Shown here: piece after piece, positions 1 to 8,627 of the stretch
How the letters are laid out: each line of letters begins with the position of its first letter
How positions within the stretch are numbered: position 1 is the stretch's first letter
NCBI RefSeq assembly: GCF_003610895.1
Contig: NZ_MCAS01000034.1
Location: forward strand, 301,513 to 365,512
Direction: 5' to 3'
From: Paraburkholderia fungorum
Lineage (GTDB): Bacteria > Pseudomonadota > Gammaproteobacteria > Burkholderiales > Burkholderiaceae
DNA: 64,000 nucleotides
Translations under genes and position numbers: made by a program
Notes under the pieces: model-generated
Seen by the model: the letters and a program-made list of their open reading frames with translations, nothing else
Told to the model about the DNA's origin: nothing
Databases searched by the model: none

Positions 1-635
1 TCGTGCCGTTCGACGCGCAGCGCGCGTTGTTCGACAAGGAGGGCAAACCGGCCGGCAGCGAAAGCGTGCGCGCCACCCGTGACGAATGCAATCGCGCCGA
101 CACCAGCGCGGCCAGTCTGGCGGCGCTCAAGCCGGTCTGGAGCGGCGGCGAAGCGGTGGCGCAGGGCGAGTTCATCACCGCGGGCAATGCGTCGCAATTG
201 TCCGACGGCGCGGCGGCGGTGGTCGTGATGAGCGCAGCGCAGGCGCAGCAGCGCGGTTTGAAGCCGCTCGGCATTTACCGTGGCATGGCGGTGGCGGGCT
301 GCGAAGCCGACGAAATGGGCATTGGCCCGGCGCTCGCGGTGCCGAAACTGCTGGCGCGTCATCGGCTGACGGTGAACGACATCGGCCTGTGGGAGATGAA
401 TGAGGCGTTCGCGTGCCAGGTGATTTATTGCCGCGATCAATTGCATATTCCTTCCGATCGTCTGAACGTGAATGGCGGTGCGATCTCGGTCGGCCATCCG
501 TTCGGGATGTCGGGCACCCGTATGACGATGCACGGTCTGCTCGAAGCGCGGCGGCGCGGTGTGCGCTTTGTCGTCGTGACGATGTGCGTTGGTGGCGGCA
601 TGGGCGCTGCCGCACTCTTCGAAACAGCGGCGTAG
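1..635 (+). CDS. Thiolase (acetyl-CoA acyltransferase), C-terminal part, cut by the window start
   Basis: The C-terminal ~210 residues of a thiolase-superfamily enzyme, which cleaves a 3-ketoacyl-CoA with CoA to release acetyl-CoA or propionyl-CoA. The frame is already open at base 3, so the true start and the N-terminal nucleophilic Cys lie upstream of the window. Visible family signatures are the NEAFA segment, the GGAISVGHPFGMSG stretch with the catalytic His, and the near-terminal CVGGGMG motif with the second catalytic Cys. Its position ahead of a KshA-type oxygenase and ring-cleavage genes suggests beta-oxidation of a steroid side chain or ring fragment; that role is inferred from context only. 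The gene ends in TAG and is followed by a hairpin-rich spacer. Confidence 0.9.
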   Translation, partial: VPFDAQRALFDKEGKPAGSESVRATRDECNRADTSAASLAALKPVWSGGEAVAQGEFITAGNASQLSDGAAAVVVMSAAQAQQRGLKPLGIYRGMAVAGCEADEMGIGPALAVPKLLARHRLTVNDIGLWEMNEAFACQVIYCRDQLHIPSDRLNVNGGAISVGHPFGMSGTRMTMHGLLEARRRGVRFVVVTMCVGGGMGAAALFETAA

Positions 636-650
636 ACCGCACTCGGAGCT

Positions 651-698
651 TTGCATGGGGCTGGAGTAGAGCGCTAAAGCGCTAACTCCAGCCGACAG
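651..698 (+). repeat. Leader hairpin repeat, copy 1
   Basis: The element begins TTGCATGGGG and ends GCCGACAG. Its outer stem is GGCTGGAGT (659-667) paired perfectly with ACTCCAGCC (685-693), and the loop holds a second small stem of GCGCT-type arms around AA. The same architecture recurs at 701-796, 13684-13729 and 36112-36145 with different but still complementary stem bases. It could be a terminator for the thiolase gene or a leader element for the next gene. Confidence 0.75.
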
Positions 699-700
699 CC

Positions 701-796
701 TTGCATGGGGCCCGAGTAAGAGCTTTGCATGGGACCCGAGTAAGCGCTAAAGCGCTAACTCGGGTCGACAGCTAAAGCGCCAACTCGGGCCGACAG
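701..796 (+). repeat. Leader hairpin repeat, copy 2: two nested hairpins just ahead of a start codon
   Basis: An inner hairpin pairs GACCCGAGT (733-741) with ACTCGGGTC (758-766). It lies inside an outer hairpin pairing GGCCCGAGT (709-717) with ACTCGGGCC (783-791). The inner arms use an A-T pair where the outer arms use G-C, so each pairs best with its own partner. The element ends GCCGACAG and runs straight into the GGAGACA ribosome binding site of the gene starting at 806, so folding could affect that site. Confidence 0.75.
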
Positions 797-805
797 GAGA
801 CAAAA

Positions 806-1804
806 ATGAAATCGACACTACCAGGTTTGCTGCTCTCCGCGGCGGTGCTGGGCGCGGCGCTGTTTGCGTTTTCGCCTCGCCCGTTGCCGGCTTTCGCGGC
901 AACCACCATTCAGGCCGACCGCCTGCAGATCAACGGACTCGCCAAAGCGGGCGCGCGCCTCGTCGCGGTGGGCGAGCGCGGCGTCATTCTCCTGAGCGAC
1001 GATGCAGGCGCATCCTGGCGCCAGGCGGCGATGGTCTCCGACGAAGCGTCCACGCTCACCCAGGTGTTCTTCATCTCGCCGCGCATCGGCATCGCAGTGG
1101 GACATGACGGCTGGATCGTGCGCACCGTGGATGGCGGCGCGCACTGGAGCGAGGTGCGTTTCGATCGCAAGCATTCGGACCCGCTGCTGTCCGTGTGGGG
1201 CAACGCGAGCGGACTGGTATTCGCCAGCGGCAGCTTCGGACAGCTATTCGTCTCGCACGACGCGGGCGCCACCTGGACTCAACAGAAAACGCCCGCCGAC
1301 GATCGCCACCTGAACGCGATTGCAGGCGACGCAAGCGGCCGTTTGATGATCGCCGGCGAAACCGGCACGCTGCTGCGTTCGACGGATAACGGCGCGACGT
1401 GGGAGAAGCGGCCCGTACCTTATCAGGGTTCGCTATTCGGCGTGCTGAAGCTGGAAAACGGCGACTGGCTCGCGTACGGCATGCGCGGCAACGTGCTGCG
1501 CAGCACTGACCAAGGCGACACGTGGACCCATATCGATAGTCGTGTCGGCACCTCGTACTTCGGCGCGGTTCAACTGGCTGACGGCGAACTCGTGCTGGTC
1601 GGCCAGGGCGGCGCAATCGTCATCTCGCGCGATAACGGGCAGAGCTTCACGGTACGCAAAGTCGGCGGCGTGCAGAGCCTCGCTGCCGTGGTCGACGCCG
1701 GGCATGGTGAGCTTGCCTTGGGCGGCGAGGCGGGCGTGGCGTTGCTGCCGGTTTCGCCAACGATGAGTCCAGCGCCTGCAGCTCCGCGCGCGTCACCGTC
1801 CTGA
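806..1804 (+). CDS. YCF48-like exported beta-propeller protein (BNR/WD-type repeats)
   Basis: A 332-residue secreted or periplasmic protein. The first ~32 residues form a signal peptide (hydrophobic stretch then AFAATT). The body carries repeated blades of the type LLSDDAGASW, RTVDGGAHW, VSHDAGATW, RSTDNGATW, RSTDQGDTW and ISRDNGQSF, the BNR/YCF48 signature of HCF136-like propellers. Photosystem assembly is not implied in this organism. In proteobacteria such genes commonly sit next to MMPL transporters and DUF1302/DUF1329 proteins, as here, so an accessory role in lipid or steroid transport is plausible. The start is ATG 806 behind GGAGACA. The next gene begins about 100 bp later on the same strand. 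Confidence 0.85.
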   Translation: MKSTLPGLLLSAAVLGAALFAFSPRPLPAFAATTIQADRLQINGLAKAGARLVAVGERGVILLSDDAGASWRQAAMVSDEASTLTQVFFISPRIGIAVGHDGWIVRTVDGGAHWSEVRFDRKHSDPLLSVWGNASGLVFASGSFGQLFVSHDAGATWTQQKTPADDRHLNAIAGDASGRLMIAGETGTLLRSTDNGATWEKRPVPYQGSLFGVLKLENGDWLAYGMRGNVLRSTDQGDTWTHIDSRVGTSYFGAVQLADGELVLVGQGGAIVISRDNGQSFTVRKVGGVQSLAAVVDAGHGELALGGEAGVALLPVSPTMSPAPAAPRASPS

Positions 1805-1901
1805 GTTCGCGGCTTCGTTCTCCGAAATTCCATAGCGCGCCCGCCGGCCACTAAATCGCCACGCCCGCCGCGCTCCCAGTTGCCTTGCCGTGAGACGCAT
1901 C

Positions 1902-4412
1902 ATGAACGCATCGTCCCGTCCTTCTCCGTCCCGTCTTTCACGTTTTGTCGAACGTTGCGCCGACGCCATCATGCGGCACAGGCGCATCCTGCTGACGCTG
2001 TGTCTCGCACTGACCGTCGCACTGGGCTGTTCCGCCACGCGTCTGCGGCTCGATCCCGGGTTCAACAAGATGATCCCGATGCAGCATCCGTATATGCAGG
2101 TGTTCAACCGCTATGCGAGCGCCTTTCCGGGCGCGAACACGATCCTCGTGAGTCTGCGCTGGAAGGGCCACGGCGACATCTACAACCCGGCGTTCATGGA
2201 CGCTCTGCGTCACGCAACCGATGACGTGTTCTTCATTCCGGGCGTGAATCGCTCGCGCGTGTTCTCGCTGTTCACGCCGAACGTGCGCTATACGGAGGTC
2301 ACCGAGGCGGGTTTTCGTGGCGACGTGGTCGTGCCCGGTCAGTTCAGCAGCAGCAATCCCGACGACCTTGCGAAAGTACGCCGCAACGTGGCGCGTTCCG
2401 GACAAATCGGCCGGCTGGTCGGCAACGACCTGCATTCCGCGCTGATCCGCGCGGAGTTGCGCGAGACCGATCCGGTTACCGGCAAGCATCTGGATTACAG
2501 CGCGGTGGCGCGCCAACTTGAACAGATTCGCGCGCGCTATTCGAACCAGGATGTCGAGGTCGACATCATCGGCTTTGCGAAACTCGTGGGGGACGTGGAG
2601 CAGGGAATCAGTGGCGTGATCGGGTTTTTCGCGCTCGCGTTCCTGATTACCGCTGCGTTGCTGTTTGCGTACACGCGCTCGGCGAAGACCACGGTGCTGG
2701 CGTTGTTCGTTGCGCTGCTGCCGGTGGTGTGGCTGCTCGGCGCGTTGCCGGTGCTGGGTCTCGGTATCGATCCGATGTCGATTCTCGTGCCGTTCCTGAT
2801 CTTTTCGATCGGCGTCTCGCATGCGGTGCAGATGACCAATGCGTGGAAGCAGGCGCTGGTCGCCGGCATGTCCCCGGCCGATGCGGCACGCGACGCGTTT
2901 CGCAAACTGTTTGTGCCGGGTACCGTTGCACTGCTGACGAATGCGCTCGGTTTCATGGTGATCATGCGCATCCAGATTGAGATTGTGCGCGAGCTGGGTG
3001 TCACGGCATGCCTTGGTGTGCTGCTGATGATTGTCACCAACAAGGTGTTTCTGCCGATCCTGTTGTCGTACACGCGACTGGAAGCGGGTACCCTGGCGCG
3101 CGCGCAAAGCCGCGCGGTGCAAGGCGGCAGCCGGCTGTGGAAGCGCTTCGCGATCTTCGCCCGGCCCGCGCCGGCGCTCGGCGTGTTCGTGATCGCCTTG
3201 CTGTTGCTCGCGTTCGGCGCGCGGGAGTCGCGCAATCTGCAGATTGGCGATATCGGCGCCGGAGCGCCGGAGTTGCGCGCCACGTCGCGCTACAACCTCG
3301 ATAACGCGCGTATCACGAGCCAGTACAACATCGGCGTGGATGCGCTCGCGGTGATTGTCGAGACGACGGGTTACGACGACGCCTGCCTGCATTACCCGGT
3401 GATGAGCGCGATCGAGCGCTTCGAGATGGCGATGCGCGGCGTGGCGGGTGTGCAGTCGGTGGTGAGCGTGCCTTCGCTCGCGAAGATATCGATTGCCGCT
3501 TTCAACGAGGGCAATCCGCGCTGGGGCGCACTGCCGCGTTCGAGCGACGGTCTCACGCAAGGTGCGAGTGCGTTCGATCCGGATAACGGCATGAACACTG
3601 AGAACTGCCAGGCGATTCAGGTGCTGATCTACACCACGGACCACGAGGGCAAGACGATCGCGCACATCGTCGACGAAATCAAACGGCTGGCCGCTGAAGA
3701 TCACACACCGAACATTGCGTTCCGGCTCGCGGGCGGCAACGTGGGTGTGATGGCCGCGACCAACGAAGCGGTGGGCGACGCCGAAGTGGCGATGCTGCTG
3801 TCGATTTTTGGTGCGATCGCGTTGTTGTGCTTCGTGACGTTCCGCTCGTGGCGTGCGGTGTTGTGCATCGTCGTGCCGCTGACGGTGGTGTCGATCTTGT
3901 GCAACGCGGTAATGGCGTGGCTCGGCATCGGTTTGAAGGTTGCCACCTTGCCGGTGATTACGCTGGGTGTTGGCGTGGGTGTCGACTACGGCATCTACCT
4001 GTACGAACGCTTGCAGCATGAGGTACGCGGCGGCGCCACCTTGCCCGAGGCGTTCGCGGCTGCGATGCGTCAACGCGGCACCGCGGCCCTGTTTACTGCG
4101 GTGACCATGTTCATCGGCGTGGGGACGTGGGCGTTTTCCGCGCTCAAGTTCCAGGTGGACATGGGCGTGCTGCTTGCCTTCATGTTCCTCGTCAATCTGT
4201 TCGGCGCGGTGTTTCTGCTGCCGGCGCTTGCGGCATGGCTTGGGGTGGAGCGGGCCGAGCGGCGAGCAGGTGCGAGGGCTGGCGCGACGGGCGCGGCCGT
4301 GGCGAAGGAATCGAACATGCCGAATGCAACGGATGCCCCCGTGCGTGGTGCGGCATCGGCTTCCGGCGAAGTCGAGCCGGCTGCGCTCGAGCATGGCAAT
4401 CCGGCGCGCTAG
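1902..4412 (+). CDS. MMPL/RND-superfamily transporter (hydrophobe exporter type)
   Basis: An inner-membrane protein of about 836 residues with two-fold RND symmetry. There is one membrane helix near residues 25-45, a large periplasmic loop, five helices around residues 240-420, another single helix near 425-445, a second loop, and a final block of helices around 640-800. The GVGVGVDYGIYLYERL stretch in the last block is typical of MMPL and sterol-sensing-domain proteins. The charged Ala/Gly/Glu-rich tail is probably cytoplasmic. Pairing with the YCF48-like protein and the DUF1302/DUF1329 genes points to movement of a hydrophobic substrate such as a steroid. ATG 1902 is chosen; an in-frame GTG at 1890 is possible and neither has a strong ribosome binding site. 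Confidence 0.85.
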   Translation: MNASSRPSPSRLSRFVERCADAIMRHRRILLTLCLALTVALGCSATRLRLDPGFNKMIPMQHPYMQVFNRYASAFPGANTILVSLRWKGHGDIYNPAFMDALRHATDDVFFIPGVNRSRVFSLFTPNVRYTEVTEAGFRGDVVVPGQFSSSNPDDLAKVRRNVARSGQIGRLVGNDLHSALIRAELRETDPVTGKHLDYSAVARQLEQIRARYSNQDVEVDIIGFAKLVGDVEQGISGVIGFFALAFLITAALLFAYTRSAKTTVLALFVALLPVVWLLGALPVLGLGIDPMSILVPFLIFSIGVSHAVQMTNAWKQALVAGMSPADAARDAFRKLFVPGTVALLTNALGFMVIMRIQIEIVRELGVTACLGVLLMIVTNKVFLPILLSYTRLEAGTLARAQSRAVQGGSRLWKRFAIFARPAPALGVFVIALLLLAFGARESRNLQIGDIGAGAPELRATSRYNLDNARITSQYNIGVDALAVIVETTGYDDACLHYPVMSAIERFEMAMRGVAGVQSVVSVPSLAKISIAAFNEGNPRWGALPRSSDGLTQGASAFDPDNGMNTENCQAIQVLIYTTDHEGKTIAHIVDEIKRLAAEDHTPNIAFRLAGGNVGVMAATNEAVGDAEVAMLLSIFGAIALLCFVTFRSWRAVLCIVVPLTVVSILCNAVMAWLGIGLKVATLPVITLGVGVGVDYGIYLYERLQHEVRGGATLPEAFAAAMRQRGTAALFTAVTMFIGVGTWAFSALKFQVDMGVLLAFMFLVNLFGAVFLLPALAAWLGVERAERRAGARAGATGAAVAKESNMPNATDAPVRGAASASGEVEPAALEHGNPAR

Positions 4413-4618
4413 CGGATAGCTACGGACAACGGCGGACACCGACGGGCGCGAATGGCGCCGCTGAAGTAGCTGAAGTCCCTAGTCCGTCGGGACGATGAAG
4501 GCGGAGTGCGTCGCGCTTATCGTCGAGCGTGAGCATGAAGGTCTGCGCCCGCTGCGCAGAAGCACCGATGACGGCGGCTATTCAGAAGCGCCGTCTTTTC
4601 CATTGGAGGAGATAAGAG

Positions 4619-5695
4619 ATGTCCGCACGTCCCTACAGAATTGAAGCACAGCCGTTGGTGCAGCGATATGCGCGCGGCTGGCATTGCCTTGGACTTGCCA
4701 GCGAATACAAGGACGGCAAGCCGCACACGCTGAACATTTTCGGCCAGCGTCTTGCCGCGTTTATGGATTCGCAGGGTCGGGTGAACGTGGTGGACGGTTT
4801 TTGTCCGCACATGGGCGGCGATCTGAGCACTGGCCGTGTGGACGGTGACACGCTGGTGTGTCCGTTTCACGGCTGGCAGTGGGACGGCGAGGGCAACTGC
4901 CAGTCGATTCCCTACTGCAAGCGGATTCCGCCGAAGGCAAAGATCGGCACGTGGCAGACTTGCGAGCAGAACCGGTTACTGTTCATCTGGCACGATCCGG
5001 AAGGCAATCCGCCGGGCGAAGACGTCGCGATTCCGCGCATTGACGCATGTTTCTCCGACGAGTGGTCCGATTGGGTCGTCGACCTGATGACGATCGGCAC
5101 CAACTGCCGCGAGCTGGTCGACAACATTTCCGACATGGCGCACTTTGCCACGGTGCATGGCGCACCGGTCGACTACTTCGCGAATCTTTTCGAAGGACAT
5201 AAAGCGACGCAACTGCTGGTTGGCCGCAGCGAACGTCTGGGCGACGACGAGCTGGTTGCGCTATCCACATACTTTGGCCCGGCGTACCACATCACGGAAA
5301 TGACGGGACAAAGCGGTGGTCATCCGATTCACTCGATTCTGCTGAATTGCCATGTGCCGATTGACATGAACAGCTTCGAGCTGCGTTATGGGGTGATGGT
5401 GAAGAAGGTGCCGGGTTTATCGGACGAACAGAACATGGAGATTGCACGGGCTTACTCGAAGCAGGCGCAGGCCGCGTTCTATGAGGATGTGGCGATCTGG
5501 GACACGAAGACGCGGATCGACAATCCGTTGTTGTGCGAGGGCGATGGGCCGTTGTATCAGATGCGGGACTGGTACTCGCAGTTTTATCTCGATGCAGCGG
5601 ATGTGCGGCCTTCGAGCACGGCGAGAAAGGTGGTGGAGATCAAGGTGCGGGATGGGGGGGAGCCGCCGGCTTTGCGGCATGTGTTTGAGGAATAA
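4619..5695 (+). CDS. kshA: KshA-type Rieske oxygenase, 3-ketosteroid 9-alpha-hydroxylase component
   Basis: A 358-residue Rieske non-haem iron oxygenase. The Rieske [2Fe-2S] ligands are Cys62, His64, Cys81 and His84 (CPH and CPFH motifs). The mononuclear iron site is DMAHFATVH with His175 and His180, preceded by the NCRELVDN bridge. The surrounding PHMGGDLS segment and overall length fit KshA, which 9-alpha-hydroxylates 3-ketosteroids to open ring B. No reductase (KshB) gene is visible nearby, so electrons must come from elsewhere. ATG 4619 follows a strong GGAGGA site. The steroid assignment is supported by the ketosteroid isomerase at 15567; other aromatic substrates for this family are possible. 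Repeat DNA begins about 50 bp after the stop. Confidence 0.82.
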   Translation: MSARPYRIEAQPLVQRYARGWHCLGLASEYKDGKPHTLNIFGQRLAAFMDSQGRVNVVDGFCPHMGGDLSTGRVDGDTLVCPFHGWQWDGEGNCQSIPYCKRIPPKAKIGTWQTCEQNRLLFIWHDPEGNPPGEDVAIPRIDACFSDEWSDWVVDLMTIGTNCRELVDNISDMAHFATVHGAPVDYFANLFEGHKATQLLVGRSERLGDDELVALSTYFGPAYHITEMTGQSGGHPIHSILLNCHVPIDMNSFELRYGVMVKKVPGLSDEQNMEIARAYSKQAQAAFYEDVAIWDTKTRIDNPLLCEGDGPLYQMRDWYSQFYLDAADVRPSSTARKVVEIKVRDGGEPPALRHVFEE

Positions 5696-5744
5696 AGGTT
5701 TGTTTTTTTTGCCTGCGCGGCGCTTTGGTTGTGGTTTTATGGCG

Positions 5745-5993
5745 TTGGCCTTTCCTTGTTGTGTTAGTGGTCTATTAGTGTTGCCCCTGTGCGGGGCGGC
5801 ACTTACTTTCTTTGCCGCCGCAAAGAAAGATAAGCAAAGAAAGCGGCTCACCCCGCCAGCTTATAAGTGGGTCCCCCGCACAGTTGCGGTAGTGGTGCAT
5901 CTGGAATCCGTGCTCTCGCACATTCGGCGCTCGTGACAAGGGCGTCATTCTTCCGGCGGCGCTGCGCGCGCCGACGCGGTAGTTCACTAAACC
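5745..5993 (+). repeat. Long intergenic repeat, left arm of island 1
   Basis: This ~250-bp block begins with GGCCTTTCCTTG and contains the hairpin GCCCCTGTGCGGGGC, the motif CTTTCTTTGCCGCCGCAAAG, and a tail ending in AGTTCACTAAACC. Nearly the same sequence occurs at 62167-62420, and its first ~170 bases recur inverted at 6339-6490. It lies between the end of the oxygenase gene and the convergent aldolase operon. No coding potential is convincing. The central hairpin could also stop transcription from either side. Confidence 0.8.
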
Positions 5994-6197
5994 GCTTGTC
6001 GTTTGCACCTCAGCGGTACTTACTAATGCGGCATGTCGTACCTGAGACCCGCTCGTTTCACGAGCGGTGTGTCGTACTCGAGTACTTCGCAAAGCGGCGT
6101 GGCGCTGGCACCCTGCAGCACCTGCGTATCGTTAGCTATGTTTAGCGTCGACCACGCTTCCAACGCGCAGAGCCGGTTGGTCTTTCGCCGAGGCGAA

Positions 6198-6263
6198 GCC
6201 GATGGCCCCCGCTGCGTGAAACGAAACCAAGCCAATGGCCCCGGCCACGCGAAACGAAGCCTC
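6198..6263 (+). repeat. Two tandem copies of a 33-bp unit inside island 1
   Basis: Units at 6198-6230 and 6231-6263 share the pattern GCC-ATGGCCCC followed by a GCG-GAAACGAA segment, with several substitutions. The rest of 5994-6338 also lacks a supported gene. It holds an 8-bp-stem hairpin at 6049-6067 (CCGCTCGT and ACGAGCGG around TTC). Confidence 0.55.
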
Positions 6264-6338
6264 GGGTTTCCCTGGCAGACCCATCCGCGACGCACGCAGT
6301 GCGGAGTGGGAGCGAATGAGCGCTGTGTCGCTAACGCG

Positions 6339-6490
6339 GAGTGTGCGAGAACACAGATTCCAGATGCACCACTACCGTGGCTGTGCGGGGGACCCACTTA
6401 TGAGCTGGCGGTGTGAGCCGCTTTCTTTGCTTATCTTTCTTTGCGGCGGCAAAGAAAGTAAGTGCCGCCCCGCACAGGGGCAACACTAAT
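6339..6490 (-). repeat. Long intergenic repeat, right (inverted) arm of island 1
   Basis: Read on the minus strand this block matches the first part of the arm at 5745-5993 at almost every base, including the GCCCCTGTGCGGGGC hairpin, the TTTGCCGCCGCAAAG dyad and the GTGGTGCATCTGGAATC segment. The two arms therefore form a large inverted repeat around ~345 bp of different DNA. Confidence 0.8.
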
Positions 6491-6505
6491 AAACCAATAA
6501 CAATT

Positions 6506-6652
6506 CAAGGAAAGGCCAACGCCGTAAGCGCACAGCCAAACCAGACCAATAAGAAACCAAGGAAAGGCCAAAAAGCCAGCTCAAGGAAAGGCCAAAGAAA
6601 TCAGAACAAGGAAAGGCCAAAAAAAAGTGCCGCCCCGCACAGGGGCAACACT
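6506..6652 (+). repeat. Four short direct repeats plus a solitary copy of the island hairpin
   Basis: CAAGGAAAGGCCAA occurs at 6506, 6558, 6582 and 6607; it is the reverse complement of the edge motif of the long repeat arms. A lone copy of the arm hairpin (GCCCCGCACAGGGGC) follows at 6626-6652 and touches the stop codon of the aldolase gene, where it could serve as that operon's terminator. Confidence 0.65.
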
Positions 6653-7685
6653 ACAACACCAACACCCCCCGCTCGCGGGCCAACGTCAACGCCGTATCTT
6701 CAATCATGTCCTCCTGCCCGCCGACCAGGCGCCTCCTCCCCATTTCGACAAGAATATCCCGCGCCGGAACCCGATACTTCGCTTCAGCCCGCTTGGCAAA
6801 CAGCAAAAACGACGAATAAACCCCCGCATACCCAAGCGTCAACGCATCGCGATCAATCCGGATCGGCGCATCCATAATCGGCACCACCAGATCCTCGGCG
6901 ACATCCGAAATCCCAAACACGTCAACGCCAGTCTCAATCCCCATCCGCTCGCACACGGCGATAAAAACCTCCATCGGCGTATTGCCGGCACCCGCCCCAA
7001 GCCCCGCCGCGGCCGCGTCAATGCGATTGGCCCCGGCAGCAATAGCCGCAATCGAATTGGCAACGCCCATCGCAAGATTGTGATGCCCGTGAAACCCCAG
7101 TTCCGTCTCAGGTTTCAACGCGGCGCGAACAAGAGCAATCCGTGCAGTCACATCGTCAGGCAACATATAGCCCGCCGAGTCGGTGATATAGATGCAATTC
7201 GCTCCATACGACTCCATCAGCTTCGCCTGGCTCGCGAGCTGCTCCGGCGGCGACATATGCGCCATCATCAGAAAGCCCACCGTGTCCATCTCCAGCTTGC
7301 GGGCAAGCCCGATGTGCTGCTCGGACACGTCCGCTTCCGTGCAATGCGTCGCCACACGAATCGTGTGCACGCCAAGCCCGTGCGCCATGCGCAAATGGTC
7401 AACCGTGCCGATGCCCGGTATCAACAGCGCAGACACCCTGGCCTGTTTCAGTTCGGCGATTACGGCGCTCAGATACGCCTCGTCGGTCTGCGCCGGAAAA
7501 CCGTAGTTGACCGATGCGCCACCCAGGCCGTCGCCGTGCGTGACTTCAATGAGCGGCACACCGGCAGCGTCGAGGCCACGCGCGATGGAGCGCATCTGAT
7601 CGAGCGAAATCTGGTGACGCTTGGGGTGCATGCCGTCGCGCAACGTCATGTCGTGGACGGTGATGCGGGTTCCTGCTAAAGACAT
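6651..7685 (-). CDS. dmpG: 4-hydroxy-2-oxovalerate (2-oxoacid) aldolase
   Basis: A 344-residue class II aldolase of the DmpG/BphI/MhpE/TesG family. It splits 4-hydroxy-2-oxoacids into pyruvate and an aldehyde that is channelled to the partner dehydrogenase. The N-terminal TLRDGMHPKRHQ motif places Arg16, Asp17 (metal) and His20 exactly where the family has its catalytic residues, and GFHGHHN carries the two metal-binding His. It is the last gene of a minus-strand operon and lies 9 bp after the dehydrogenase gene. A steroid role (TesG/HsaF) is inferred from the cluster; the same enzyme serves biphenyl and phenol pathways. Confidence 0.92.
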   Translation of the reverse strand: MSLAGTRITVHDMTLRDGMHPKRHQISLDQMRSIARGLDAAGVPLIEVTHGDGLGGASVNYGFPAQTDEAYLSAVIAELKQARVSALLIPGIGTVDHLRMAHGLGVHTIRVATHCTEADVSEQHIGLARKLEMDTVGFLMMAHMSPPEQLASQAKLMESYGANCIYITDSAGYMLPDDVTARIALVRAALKPETELGFHGHHNLAMGVANSIAAIAAGANRIDAAAAGLGAGAGNTPMEVFIAVCERMGIETGVDVFGISDVAEDLVVPIMDAPIRIDRDALTLGYAGVYSSFLLFAKRAEAKYRVPARDILVEMGRRRLVGGQEDMIEDTALTLARERGVLVL

Positions 7686-7694
7686 GGGGACTCC

Positions 7695-8594
7695 TTACGC
7701 GGTGGCAGGGGATGCGGCAAGCATCTGTTGGGCAAAGACTTCGGCGGTACGCGCGGCAGCGGCGGTCATGATGTCGAGGTTGCCCGCGTACTTCGGCAGA
7801 TAGTCGCCGAGACCTTCGACCTCCATGAACACGGACACGCGGCGGCCGTCGAACACCGGGCCGTTTTTCAACGTATAGCCGGGCACGTACTGGCGCACCT
7901 CCTCGATCATGGCGTGCACGGATGCCGTGATTGCTTCGATGTCCGGATCGGTTTCGGTCAGGCAATGGATCGTGTCGCGCATGATGAGCGGCGGCTCGGC
8001 CGGATTGATCACGATGATGGCCTTGCCTGCCGCAGCCCCGCCAATCTGCTCGATGGCAAGCGTTGTGGTGCGGGTGAACTCGTCGATGTTCTTGCGCGTG
8101 CCAGGTCCGACCGAACGCGACGATACGGTTGCGACGATCTCGCCGTACGCCACGCGCTGTACGCGTGAAACTGCATACACCATCGGAATCGTCGCCTGTC
8201 CGCCGCAGGTGACCATATTGACGTTCATGGCCTGCTGGTCGATCTGCGCAGCAAGGTTGACCGGCGGCACGCAGAACGGGCCGATCGCGGCGGGCGTCAG
8301 GTCGATCACGCGCACGCCGCGCGCGGTCAGCTTGTCGGAATGCTCGCGGTGCACGTACGCGGAAGTCGCGTCGAAGGCGATGCGGATATCGTCGGCGGCG
8401 AGATGCGGCAGCAGGCCGTCAATGCCGTCGGCGGTTGTTTTGAGCCCCATTTCGCGGGCGCGCGCGAGGCCGTCGGAGCCGGGGTCGACGCCCACCATCC
8501 ACACGGGTTCGAGCACCGCGCTGCGGCGCAGTTTGTACAGCAGATCGGTGCCGATATTGCCGGGCCCGATCAGCGCGCATTTAATCTTGCTCAT
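7695..8594 (-). CDS. Acetaldehyde/propionaldehyde dehydrogenase (acylating)
   Basis: A 299-residue enzyme of the DmpF/BphJ/TesF family that oxidises the aldehyde released by the aldolase to acetyl-CoA or propionyl-CoA with NAD and CoA. The Rossmann motif is IGPGNIG (residues 9-15), and the catalytic Cys130 lies in MVTCGGQAT. In this family it forms a tight complex with the aldolase, and the two genes are adjacent. A good site (GAGGATG) precedes ATG 8594. The gene sits 33 bp after the hydratase gene in the same operon. Confidence 0.93.
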   Translation of the reverse strand: MSKIKCALIGPGNIGTDLLYKLRRSAVLEPVWMVGVDPGSDGLARAREMGLKTTADGIDGLLPHLAADDIRIAFDATSAYVHREHSDKLTARGVRVIDLTPAAIGPFCVPPVNLAAQIDQQAMNVNMVTCGGQATIPMVYAVSRVQRVAYGEIVATVSSRSVGPGTRKNIDEFTRTTTLAIEQIGGAAAGKAIIVINPAEPPLIMRDTIHCLTETDPDIEAITASVHAMIEEVRQYVPGYTLKNGPVFDGRRVSVFMEVEGLGDYLPKYAGNLDIMTAAAARTAEVFAQQMLAASPATA

Positions 8595-8627
8595 CAGTGC
8601 ATCCTCAAGGAAAAGACAGTCAAACGG

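Noticed and set aside
806..1804. Photosystem II assembly factor
   Set aside because: The propeller resembles YCF48/HCF136, but no photosynthesis genes are present and the family is broader than that role.
1938..4439. 833-residue open frame opposite the MMPL transporter
   Set aside because: It is the antisense shadow of a gene with clear family features; the product is Arg/His-rich with no domain.
5775..6489. Small open frames in the repeat island
   Set aside because: They repeat in both islands, mirror the inverted arms and have no ribosome binding sites or domains.
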